From the NCBI GenBank assembly GCA_022661535.1, contig JAKULF010000004.1, positions 2,914,001-2,978,000 on the forward strand: a DNA stretch of 64,000 nt, given 5' to 3'. Positions within the stretch are counted from its first letter, which is position 1; every line of letters starts with the position of its first letter. Below the pieces are notes generated by a model, which saw only the letters and a program-made list of their open reading frames with translations, made no database searches and was not told where the DNA came from. Position numbers and translations under genes: made by a program. The stretch is from Eutypa lata (lineage: Eukaryota; Ascomycota; Sordariomycetes; Xylariales; Diatrypaceae). Shown here one piece after another: positions 11,019 to 20,549 of the stretch.

Positions 11019-12380
11019 GGCTCCAGATTGTTATGATGTGATTATGAAAGGGTACAGGAACCATACCACCTTACAGCCGGCCACGCTTTTTTAAATATGT
11101 ATCTTGAGGCGGAAGAACGAACGCGACAGAACGAGGGTCATGTTATTTATACCTTAGTTTTTGAACAAAGCGTCGTTTCAGGTGTAGACCATGTCTTACT
11201 TGGACAAAGAAACTGTCATGCATACAATGAATTGTATGCCTTTTCTATGTTGATTGGATAATTAAGGTTCATTGTGTTTTCTGCTGCAATCCCCTTTCAA
11301 GCCTTTCTCAGTACCCGTATGAGGTATATACGATTTGTTAATTCTTAACACAATGGTGAAAATATGTAGAGGCTGTAACTTGATGAAAACTGAGTATAAT
11401 ACTAATATTTACGTATCCGTAAAGTCAGTACCGAACAGTTGCTATATCCTAACATTCGGTAATAACTTGAATACTGGAAAACTGACCCAGTATCGTTGTT
11501 CAGACGTCATGATCATAGAGCTTTCTGCACGGACAGATTAATGAACCCGAGCCCATTTAACGTATATATCACAAGGAGAAACACAAGTGACGACAACTTC
11601 TTCATTTGGACATTGGGGCATATAGCCGCGGCCTCCCCCCCTTTCTACTACGTGCATTATCGGCAACCTCTTTTTAGTAAAACGACCCAGTCAGAATAAC
11701 ACGCAAAGACAAGCCATCCAATTATGGTCATGCTGATGAAACGAAACGCCATCTCATTGGAAAGCCGTCGCACGATGCCTTACTCCATGGACTTGCATTG
11801 CATAGCGGAAACGCGGGGATTCGATCTGTTCTGACCTTTCGCGTTGAAGCTCAAAGGTGAGGGGATCATATTATAGCGTAGCACGCCATATTCCCCTCAC
11901 CCCTAACCAGCCGTTTATCTCATTGCACCATCTGTTCCCGATGTTGCGTATCCCTGATAAGGCCAATGAGGTTTCAATTCGGTCGCTGGTGATTGGCCGG
12001 ATCATGAACGATGTAGGATCCTATTTGCGTATGTATGCGTGGGTATGGTTAGTGGTGATATGCAATGTTTCGAGCTATGCTGCGAAGGCGTCATGTGAGA
12101 GAGTGATTCGTATAGGGAGAGCATCAACACTACGGCATCATGCATGACCTGATGAACTGACTGTTGGGAGGATTATAAATCAAAGGATGAGGTATCGCAA
12201 AGCTCCGGTGCCCGCCCCGTTCCTGGTGTATATAAGGTTTAGCTAGGTACCTATGTTAGGCAAGCAGCTAATGTCATAACTTATCTCTATATTCGAACTC
12301 ACTAGTTAGTAGCGATACTCTGGGATATACAAGTGTGACTAGTTATACGTTATATTAATAAGAAAAAAAAATCTGTAACA
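11019..12380. other. Divergent intergenic region, no gene seen
   Basis: This 1.36-kb region lies between the minus-strand hypothetical gene and the plus-strand dioxygenase. An exact TAGGTACCTA palindrome is at 12244-12253. An A-run (about 12362-12370) immediately precedes the dioxygenase start. The open frames seen have no convincing coding character. Confidence 0.55.
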
Positions 12381-13838
12381 ATGGCACCAGCACCAATAGA
12401 CGAGCGAATCAAGGATGTTGCGCAGCCGAAGAAAGACACCCTCGGGCTCCCGGAGCCGGCGCTCAAGCGCCTCCAGAAGGCCGGTGTCGACCTGTCCCAG
12501 GGCTACCCGTACCGGCCTTCGCGCCCGCTGTACCTGCAGGACGTGCTGCAGATCCGCAGCGAGGAGTGGAAGCACGACGACGCCGGGGCGCGGGCCGACA
12601 AGTCTAAGTCGGCGCTCCTGTCCGCCGCCACCAAGGTCACCGACCTGACGGTGAACATCGGAACGGAGATCGAGGGCTTACAGCTCAAGGACCTGACGGA
12701 CCAGCAGCGAGACGAGCTCGCGCTGCTCATCGCCGAGCGCAGCGTCGTCTTCTTCCGCGACCAGGATCTCTCGCCCCAGCAGCAGTTGGAGCTTGGGGAG
12801 TACTATGGCAAGCCGGAGATCCACGTAAGCTTTTCTTTTATTTGCCTATTATCCTCTCTCTCTCTCCCCCTTCCTCTTTCCCATCACCCTCATCCTCACA
12901 CCCACCATAGCCCCTCCTGCATATCATCTCGAAACATCAAAATTAACGAAACATTCCCCCCCCCCTTTCCCCCAAACGACAGCCCCAAGCAGCCCAAGTG
13001 CCAGGCAACCTCGGCGTATCGGTGATCTGGCCGGAGCTCTGGGCCACGGAGCGGAAGGCCAGCTTCCGCAACCCGGGCGGGGCGTCGCGGTGGCACTCGG
13101 ACCTGGTGCACGAGCTGCAGCCGGCGGGGATCACGCACCTGCACAACGACACGGTGCCGGCGGTGGGGGGCGACACGCTGTGGGCGAGCGGGTACTCAGC
13201 GTACGAGAAGCTGAGCCCGGACTTCCGGAAGATCATCGACGGCAAGCTGGCCGTGTACCGGTCGGCGCACCCGTACGTCGACCGGGAGAACCCCGAGGCC
13301 GGCCCGAAGCACATCGAGCGCGTGCATCCCCTGGTGCGCGTGCACCCCGCCACGGGCTGGAAGGCCCTCTGGGTCAATCGCGCCATGACCGATCGCATTG
13401 TCGGCTTGGATAGGGCCGAGAGCGACGCCATTCTGAATTACCTGTACCATGTCTACGAGACCAATGTCGACATCCAGGTCCGGTTCCGGTGGACCCCTGG
13501 GACGAGCGCGCTTTGGGATAATAGGTACGTATTCAAGACTTGATCTCTATCCTCTCTGTCTCTCCCTACATGTATCCAGTTCCCTTTTAGGCCTCGAGGA
13601 ATTCTGTTGTAGGAGGGTTTCGTTTCTCACCGGTTTCAACACTGGGCTAATGCGTTGCCTATGGATTAGAATCACGATCCACAACGCGTCCTGGGACTAC
13701 GGAGGCAGGTCTCCCCGGCACGGTACGCGCGTGACGTCTCTGGCCGAGAAGCCGTACTTCGACCCGACCGCGCCTACGCGGCGCCAGGCGCTCGGATTAT
13801 TGGACGAGGGTGAACTGCCCCTTGATGGGCCTGCTTGA
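12381..13838 (+). CDS. TauD/TfdA-family Fe(II)/2-oxoglutarate dioxygenase
   Basis: Three exons, 12381-12824, 12983-13524 and 13670-13838, give 384 residues; phases 0 and 2 close cleanly. Iron ligands are visible as HxD in RWHSDLVHE, with a distal His in TIHNASWDYGG; the 2-oxoglutarate-binding Arg is probably in PRHGTRVTSL. Other family blocks are VVFFRDQDLSPQQQLELGEYYGKP, GGDTLWASGYSAYEKLSP and HPLVRVHPATGWKALWVN. Family knowledge: fungal members related to yeast Jlp1 use sulfonates, and others act on 2,4-D-like or secondary-metabolite substrates, so the substrate cannot be read from sequence. There is no signal peptide, so it is probably cytosolic. Codons are very G/C-ending, like crtI. It lies 3 kb beyond crtI, but there is no evidence that it works on carotenoids. 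Confidence 0.9.
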
Positions 13839-15313
13839 GGAAGCTAAGGGGGTTTGGTGAAGTATTGTAGATAGGCAAAGTTTAATGAGAGAAATGGTAA
13901 CGTGAGTGCTCTTTCAATTGTGAGCCCAGAATATTATGCGCATATGAAAGGGAGATTAGGAAGGATAAATATATAAATCCCAGTATGCCCGCTTATAATA
14001 CCCATCCATTCTTGCCATGATTTCAGCGCTATTATAATGGTACCCAGGCATTGAGTAAAGACTCCCTTCCGGAGGTCTACCTACTTGCCATATTTAAGAT
14101 TGACCTCCGAAAGTGAGAAAAATATGAGAATACAATGTAGGTAATGCGATTCCCGGAAGCGTATCGACATCAAACGCATGACTGCAATTCATGTATACTC
14201 TTTCTTACCAACGCGAGGTTGCTTAGATCTGCAATGAATTACTTTCGAAATAATATGGTTATGCGGCGATTGGCTATGTGAATGAGCACAGGGCCCTCTC
14301 TACCTCCTACTTATCGGGGCAGGGGACATGTATGCATGTCTTATAGTTCTGCAATCCTCCGCACACTACTAGAACGCTTGTGTGGCTGACTCAGTACGGG
14401 CCTGAATATATCTAGTGAACTTTGAATATTAATACAATGCTTTATGTTATAGCCACTTCACTCAACCTTTCCCCGTTTGCAAATAAGTAGAAGCAAGGAC
14501 AACGGTATGGGTAAACGTAACGAAGACAACATCACAATTCATTAACACGATAGCTGACGCCCATCATCGATATTGGAATGAGAATTGGCAGCACATGTGC
14601 CTGCTTCTCAAACCTATACATCAATTTAGGAGGTGACTGATGAGTGAGTTATCTATGCCGGCTCCTCATTGCCTCTATTGACCCTCGTGTTATAGCTGGA
14701 ATCGGCTCGAAAGCTCGAAATGGCGAGCCATACATCATGTTGTAGATGTGAGTATAAATTCTCTCGGTATGAGCTCTTCTCGACCCTCTCTATACAGCGC
14801 TGTAGCAGTATGAAGTGACTAGTTACTACATGGCCATCTAAGGACTTAGGCAGCACTCGCTCTCGCACTATCCTTAGAACCTTCTCTCAACGCCATGCCA
14901 AAGGGGACAACCAAGCCGAAGTGACCTCCGTAATGCTATATCCAGGAAAGTGAGTAGGGGGAGTACAACGCCACCTAACTGATAAGTGTCTGCGTCACTG
15001 TCCCCCTCTCCTCCAAGTTCATTTCATCCATCATATCCTTCCTGTATTTGGTATCCAGAGTATGTGTGTATATGCCCGTTAACGCCTAAATGAAGGTAAA
15101 GAAAATGGAGATGTAACAACCCTCAATCAAATTTCCGCTCCGCACCCATCCAGGTGGTGATTTTTAAAAAAGCCAAGTTCGTTCGCTTATCGTTAGAAAA
15201 AAAATTCAAATCAAGTTAAATCAAAAGTCCCCCCCCTCCCCTCCCCACCTTGCTTACTCGCTTACTCGTTATGTTGCCTGTCCTCCTCTATCAGTGTCTC
15301 ACTGCCTCGTTCG
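13839..15313. other. Intergenic between convergent genes, no gene seen
   Basis: This separates the dioxygenase and EAF gene 3' ends. Only short frames without motifs are present. A pyrimidine-rich stretch (about 15226-15245) lies close to the EAF stop codon. Confidence 0.6.
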
Positions 15314-16538
15314 TCACTCTTCTTCGCTGACGTCGCTCTCCTGGTCCTGGTGCTCCTCCTCAAGCGCGGCCATGAGCTCAGCCTCGAGGTCATCGTCCTC
15401 GTCGTCAGCGGGGCCCTCGACGTCCACCATCTGCTCTCCTTCGTCATCGCTATCCGCGTCATCCGCTGCTGCGGCGGCGGTCTGTGCAGTCCGCTGTTGA
15501 TGGGAGCCGCCGCCGTTCTGCGTCACCATCTGCTCCCTCATAGGGCTCGGGAGCTTGAAGTGTTCTATAGAGCGATCGTCATCGTCGTCGTCTTCACCGT
15601 CCGCATCGTCCCCGTCGACTGTGCCGCCGCCATTGCCTATTATATCTTCTCCTTCCTCCTCATCTTGTTCTGACGCTTCATCACCCTGCTCCTGCTCCTC
15701 GGACGCCTCGCGCTCATTCTCCTGCACGAATTCGGAGAACCGCCGGCCGGGGAAGGCGGGCGAGAAGTCGCGCAGACCCTGCGATCGCATGCTCGGCTCC
15801 TCGCCGCCGGGGTTCTCAATGGTGAGGCCGAAGTCGTCGTCGTCATCGCTCTCGTCCTCCTCATCGTCGTTGCGCTGGGGCACGGCGGCAGCGGCTTTCT
15901 TGGGCGGCGGGGCGGGCTTCTTCTCCGGCGGAGCTTTCTTCTGCGGTGCTGGTTGTTTCTTCTTCTCCTGCTTCTCCTTCGCCGCTGCCCCGGACTTTCG
16001 CGTTGACGACTTGGCGGGCTTGTCTTCGGCGGCTGCGGGTGCGCCGCTGCCCTCGAGCTGCGGGTACTCGCGGCGTAGGCTGTTGGCGTCGGTGTTGTTG
16101 GGGGTCCGGATCAGATTCATGTTGAACATGGAGTCGACCTTGTGGAGTATGAAGACCTCGCGCGTCGAGTCGAATATGAGTACGTATTGGCCATCTTTGG
16201 TTCGCCGGCTCCCCTGGTACGTGTAGCGGTTGTTCTTGTCATTGTTGTCGAGGAAGGATAGGTCGTATGAAGTGCCTTTCTTGGCGGAGGCTGTCGGCTT
16301 TAATCGAGCGGACTCCGGGGCGGTGGATGATGACAAGTTTGGTTTGTGGTTATCTAGAGAGTGATTATTTGGTCAATTGGGTTCTCGTAGGAGAAAAGCC
16401 ACGAGCGGATTATATTGAGAGCTGCTTACATCGTACGCCGGTGTAGGCTTCACTTGATTCTTTGCCTAACAACGCATCGCTTAGAATGACGGGGTATTTG
16501 CCGGCTTTCGTGGGGTCGAGCAACCCCGCCGAGGCCAT
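15314..16538 (-). CDS. RNA polymerase II elongation factor EAF (ELL-associated factor) homologue
   Basis: Two exons (minus strand, 16430-16538 then 15314-16353; intron 16354-16429) encode 382 residues. The start MASAGLLDPTKAGKYPVILSD and the spliced V-R-Y-N-H-K-P block are typical of the EAF N-terminal domain, which continues through YDLSFLD, YTYQGSRRTKDGQYVLIFDS, EVFILHKVDSMFNMNLIRTP (about residues 1-130). The rest is low complexity: a Lys/Pro/Ala-rich linker with KKKQPAPQKKAPPEKKPAP, then long Asp/Glu runs, ending in SDVSEEE. Family knowledge: EAF binds ELL and stimulates Pol II elongation, and the acidic tail acts in transactivation. The protein should be nuclear. If the first exon is missed, the predicted protein lacks its conserved start. 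Confidence 0.9.
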
Positions 16539-18031
16539 GGCGGAAGTTAGGGACAATTGCGGCTCTAATAAGCCTAGCAAAACGGTAATGGCGAGTTTAT
16601 GATAATAATAAAGTCGAATGAGTGTTCAATAGCTGTTGGTGATAGCGGTATACGGACTACCGAACTCGGAGGATGGATCGTGGGACCGACGGCGATCAAC
16701 GGGCGCTATGGATTTGAGACGTATCCTAGCTCTAGTTACTTTGGATCGTCGTGTTGTCGGCGGCTTTGATTGAAGATAGGTAGGTATGATGGGGTAAGAT
16801 ATCTGATAAATGAGTCGTATCGTATTGTGTAAGTGTAAGGGTAAGGAAAGAAAAAAGAAAGATACGGAAGGTTGCAGCAGAATCGGCAACTGGCAATCTC
16901 CTTTGTTCTGCTGGTCTTGCCTCAATACGAGACAGAGAGACATTGGGTTGGTAGGCACAAGAAGAAAGACAGTACGAAATACTTACGGAATGCTGTCAAA
17001 ACAATGGGGCCATGGGGCGGCTACCGGTTTTGCTTGCTTGGCTCGGTAAGATCCCGCTGGAACATGTTCACTTTAGCTGTTAATTACAATACTTACCCCA
17101 GGTTTTAGCGAATGTCAAGTCTATTTTAAATGTCTACATACATGTATGTCGATAGTATCCTCTGGGCGGATTCTAGTTACGTAGTGAACAACCGAGGCTA
17201 GGAAATGTCACGTTAACATCATATTTGATCAACCCATATGTATCTTTAGCGTTAGAGCTCTAGTTACATATTGCTACTTTGTATGGTAAGCTCTAGTTAT
17301 GTAGTTGCCGCTTCAGTGCAGCTTATATCACGTCACTAGAGTACATCCACGATATATCTAATTTACCGACCGGAACCAAAAGCGGAAGAATTACTATATA
17401 TCTACCATGTAAGCCATGACTTATTAAAGACATTAGAAATCGGCAATGCGTAAAATATAAACTAATACCATCTACTTTAGGTGGTGAAGTTGTAGGTCTG
17501 TAGGTGGCTAAGTGGTGGTGCATTGACCTATAACCTACAACCTACAGACCTAATTATAGGCTTACAGACCTACAGCTTACAACAACCAAAGTGGTTAGAG
17601 CGTAGAGAATCTACAGCTGTATATAGATGGCATCAGCTGTACGAAAGTAGCTGTCACAGTTAGGTGGGTAAAAGATCGCCTTTTAATTAGATGCATTCCC
17701 GATCGGCGAACCACTTTCTGAAAAAGGAGTTTTCTTTTCCAAAAAGGGTTGTACCAAATGTGGTAGAAAACGGGTCGATTTTGCACTGAGAGCAGAATCA
17801 ACGATACAATAACCCTCATAAAAACTCAGGCATTTACATATACATAATTTCCCAAAAAAAATAACAAATTCTAATATGATAAATAGTTAAGCTAGACATA
17901 CGGAACGGGCTGGCATTGACCTTCATCACACCACGGCGGCTAACCGCGCAACTGCATCTGGACGCCTGGCAATTGACTCTCAGCGGTGGCGGCCCTATGT
18001 AGATGTGTTATAACATATTTGCATACTAGCA
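16539..18031. other. Intergenic with short repeats and an inverted repeat
   Basis: I see no gene. The motif CTCTAGTTA or a close variant recurs at about 17173, 17258 and 17291. A perfect 12-bp inverted repeat (AGGTCTGTAGGT) has arms at 17494-17505 and 17540-17551, with a third partial copy at about 17563-17574. Sequence upstream of the EAF start (16539-17050) probably holds its promoter. Confidence 0.5.
17494..17551. repeat. Perfect 12-bp inverted repeat, 34-nt loop
   Basis: Left arm AGGTCTGTAGGT at 17494-17505 and right arm ACCTACAGACCT at 17540-17551 are exact reverse complements. Another ACAGACCTACA follows at 17564. No flanking target duplication or coding sequence is seen, so assignment to a transposon would be speculation. 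Confidence 0.8.
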
Positions 18032-18548
18032 TTAACGCAATTCGTTAAAAAGTGACCCTATTCCCCATCTTGGCTGCTCAGGCTTCTCATCTGCCGTGTC
18101 CTTGTTCTCATCTTCGTAATTTGCACAAAACCGCCCTCTATAGCCATCATCCTCCATGTTGTTCAATCGCTCCTTGAACGGCTCAAACAAGCTAACAGCC
18201 TCATGTACAGTCTTTGCGAGGCCAGGAACCTCATCGATAGAGGTGTAAAATGTACCCCCCCAGATCCTTCATCGTTTCGGACTTGTCATTCATGGTCAAC
18301 GCGTATCGCATCTTGACACGCCATAGATCTGGTGTATGCGGAAGCCAAGACTGACAGACTTTGTCTTCATAACGATACCGTTGTGCATCTTGCGTGAAAT
18401 TTGCTACCCACGCACCGCCTGTCGTCGGGAAGGCAACGTCTACTTTCGAAGGGAAATGATAGCCATAGAAAATTCCGTCATGGACTCTGCTCGAATGCCT
18501 GAAGTATATATCCCAATTCGGCCACCACTGCGCGCCAAGCTGGACCAT
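18032..18548 (-). pseudogene. Frameshifted hypothetical gene (broken at a G homopolymer)
   Basis: The frame opens at ATG 18548 (MVQLGAQWWPNWDIYF) and reads well for about 97 residues to MKDLGG. At a run of seven G (plus-strand C at 18255-18261) it then enters a short wrong frame and stops at 18231. In another frame the sequence continues sensibly (TFYTSIDEVPGLAKTVHEA, then SLFEPFKERLNNMEDDGY, ending GIGSLFNELR) to a TAA at 18032-18034. Six G instead of seven would join both halves into a protein of about 171 residues. I do not recognise the family. It has no signal peptide and is rich in Trp and Tyr. This could be a real inactivating slip, a phase-variable tract, or a sequencing error. It lies beside an NLR relic. 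Confidence 0.6.
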
Positions 18549-19673
18549 GCGAGTGGCTGTGTGAGGGTACTATATTTGGTTGTGGTTGCGCTGAAGAAGG
18601 AAAGGAAAGGGTCGTCAGTGCGTACAACGGAGACCTAGATACAAATGCCAAACACCTGACTCTAGGTGAATGCAAGCGCAGGCTCACCACCAAAAATCTG
18701 TCACGTGACCATCACAGGGGCTGAGATTACGCCCGAGTGATGAGGCATTCTTAGCAACGCACGTTGACGGCGCGGGCAAGTTCTACTTCTGTGATGCACC
18801 CTGCTGATCCTTCGAAACGACATAGCTCACTTTTAGAGTGACATCGTTTTTCAGCTCAATCATGATATGCCGACCAAGTTCCTTGCGACCAACAAAGCTT
18901 ACTTTGTTTCTATTGTAGGAATAAAGTGCCCGAAATAGCAGCCGCCGAGCTCAATATCGACAATCCGCAATTACATCATCTTGTAGCTTAAGCGCTGCTA
19001 AAAGGATTTCGGTCTAAATTCTCGCTCGTTGATAGTATGTAGCTGGGTGAAGCCACCAATATCACTGCTCAGAGGAATGACGTCCGGTTTTCCGCCTGGA
19101 GGAGTCAGTAGCATAACAAATGCGCCCAGCGACACGATTGCTCAGAGAATATCCGTTTGGGTTCCGCTCGGTTATCGGAACGATCGCTGACCAGCAAGCG
19201 AACATTACTTGGAGGTTGTCCGGGGTCCCCCACGCAGCACGCTGCCGAGGGAAACCGAGCAAATATCTATGCCTCACGATGAAAGACAGCGTGAAACTCT
19301 GAGAGTTCAAGATGCTAACGACGTGGAGAATACTGGAGCCAACATCTGCGCTGGCAGTAGACGACCAAGTAGCACACAGTCAGTGGATGAGATATCGTTC
19401 CAGTGGAACAGCGCGATCACTAGAACCATTCGTGCCAACAGCAGATCGAAGTGCTCAAGGAGGAGAGCAAGCAGCTTTTACATTCTGAAGAGCTCACTTT
19501 GACTACGTTTCCTTTCCTTTTTCTTCTTCTTTTTTGTTCCACCCGGCTGCAAAAACCATGTGTCAGACTGTGGGGGTGAGTTTCTCCCACTTGATGCGCT
19601 CAGCAAAGGACCCACGAATTTCTCATCTTTAACTTAGATCGTAAACGATGTATTTAGTTTATAGAGAATTATA
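18549..19673. other. Region upstream of the NLR relic, no intact gene
   Basis: No frame longer than about 100 residues and no recognisable motif is present. Because the relic just downstream lacks its N-terminal half, this stretch may be a more degraded part of the same gene; I could not find an NB-ARC P-loop in any frame. Confidence 0.4.
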
Positions 19674-20150
19674 ATGTCATTTTTATTGAAATCAGAAATG
19701 ATATCAAGTGCATTTATTATAGATCGGGAGACGTCAGACTCATTTGATGTCCACCGCCTCGTACGGCTAGCAATGCGCAACTTAATAGAAAAGAAAGAGC
19801 CCAGGCATACAGAGGGGGTTATTCAACATCTTTCACAGATACACCCGTTCCATAAGCACGAAAACCGAAGGCTCTGGTTGAGATATATGACACGTGGAAA
19901 CAGCTTCGGAGTTATGGATAGGAGCAAGTATCCCAAAGTAAAGAATGGCTGAGTACTTTTATGTAATAATGGAGAGAGCTATCCAATACTTGGGAAATAC
20001 GGACAGGCGGAAGGAAGATACCGACAAGCACTGCGAATCATAAAGAAGGTGCTGGGCCCCGAACATCCCTCCACACTCGGCAGCGTGGACAACCTGGCCT
20101 TGGTGCTCTCCAGCCAGAGGAAGTACGAGGAGGCAAAGCAAATACATTAG
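19674..20150 (+). pseudogene. NB-ARC/TPR (fungal NLR-type) gene relic
   Basis: Two pieces in different frames match consecutive parts of fungal NB-ARC/tetratricopeptide proteins. The first (about 19674-19900) reads SAFIIDRETSDSFDVHRLVRLAMRNLIEKK then HENRRLWLRYM, the block that normally links the NB-ARC module to the TPR region. The second (about 19981-20150) reads LGKYGQAEGRYRQALRII, KKVLGPEHPSTLGSVDNLAL and SSQRKYEEAKQIH before a TAG. It is one kinesin-light-chain-like TPR unit of 42 residues. The nucleotide-binding half and the remaining repeats are absent, and stops separate the pieces. Family knowledge: intact members act in fungal non-self recognition and programmed cell death. This copy is clearly non-functional. 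Confidence 0.75.
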
Positions 20151-20549
20151 TGATAGCCTTAATCATAAGGAGGCGTTCCTGCTACCTTCACATCTTTGTT
20201 TTAATTTATACACCATCCTCTCTCAACTAGTATTTTCTAACCTATATAACCACACTTGAAGGCAACTCTGGCCGTCTATACAGAGCATATATTAACTCGC
20301 GTTGCATTGAAAACTTTCAAAGGTCCTATATGCTCTATAAAGCGAGCCATTTAGGGCATTTACTACATTTTCTACATTTTCTATTTTCCTTTTAATTTTT
20401 AATTTTTTTATATTTTATATTTTATATTTCATAATCTTTTTGAACGTTAGACGATTCAATACAACCAGAACTTCTAGTATTACGGCCAAGGTTGCCAATC
20501 TATAATGCCGTCTATCGACCTAGCAAATGCTAATTCCTTCGGGCTTTTT
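20151..20549. other. AT-rich spacer
   Basis: No gene. Positions about 20355-20440 are a low-complexity A/T tract built from TTTATATTTTA-like words. It is the 3' flank of both the NLR relic and the minus-strand THYRD-motif gene. Confidence 0.7.

Noticed and set aside
3449..13838. Extending the carotenoid cluster to include the TauD-type dioxygenase
   Set aside because: The family is not known for carotenoid modification, the gene is 3.2 kb away, and an unrelated minus-strand gene lies between.
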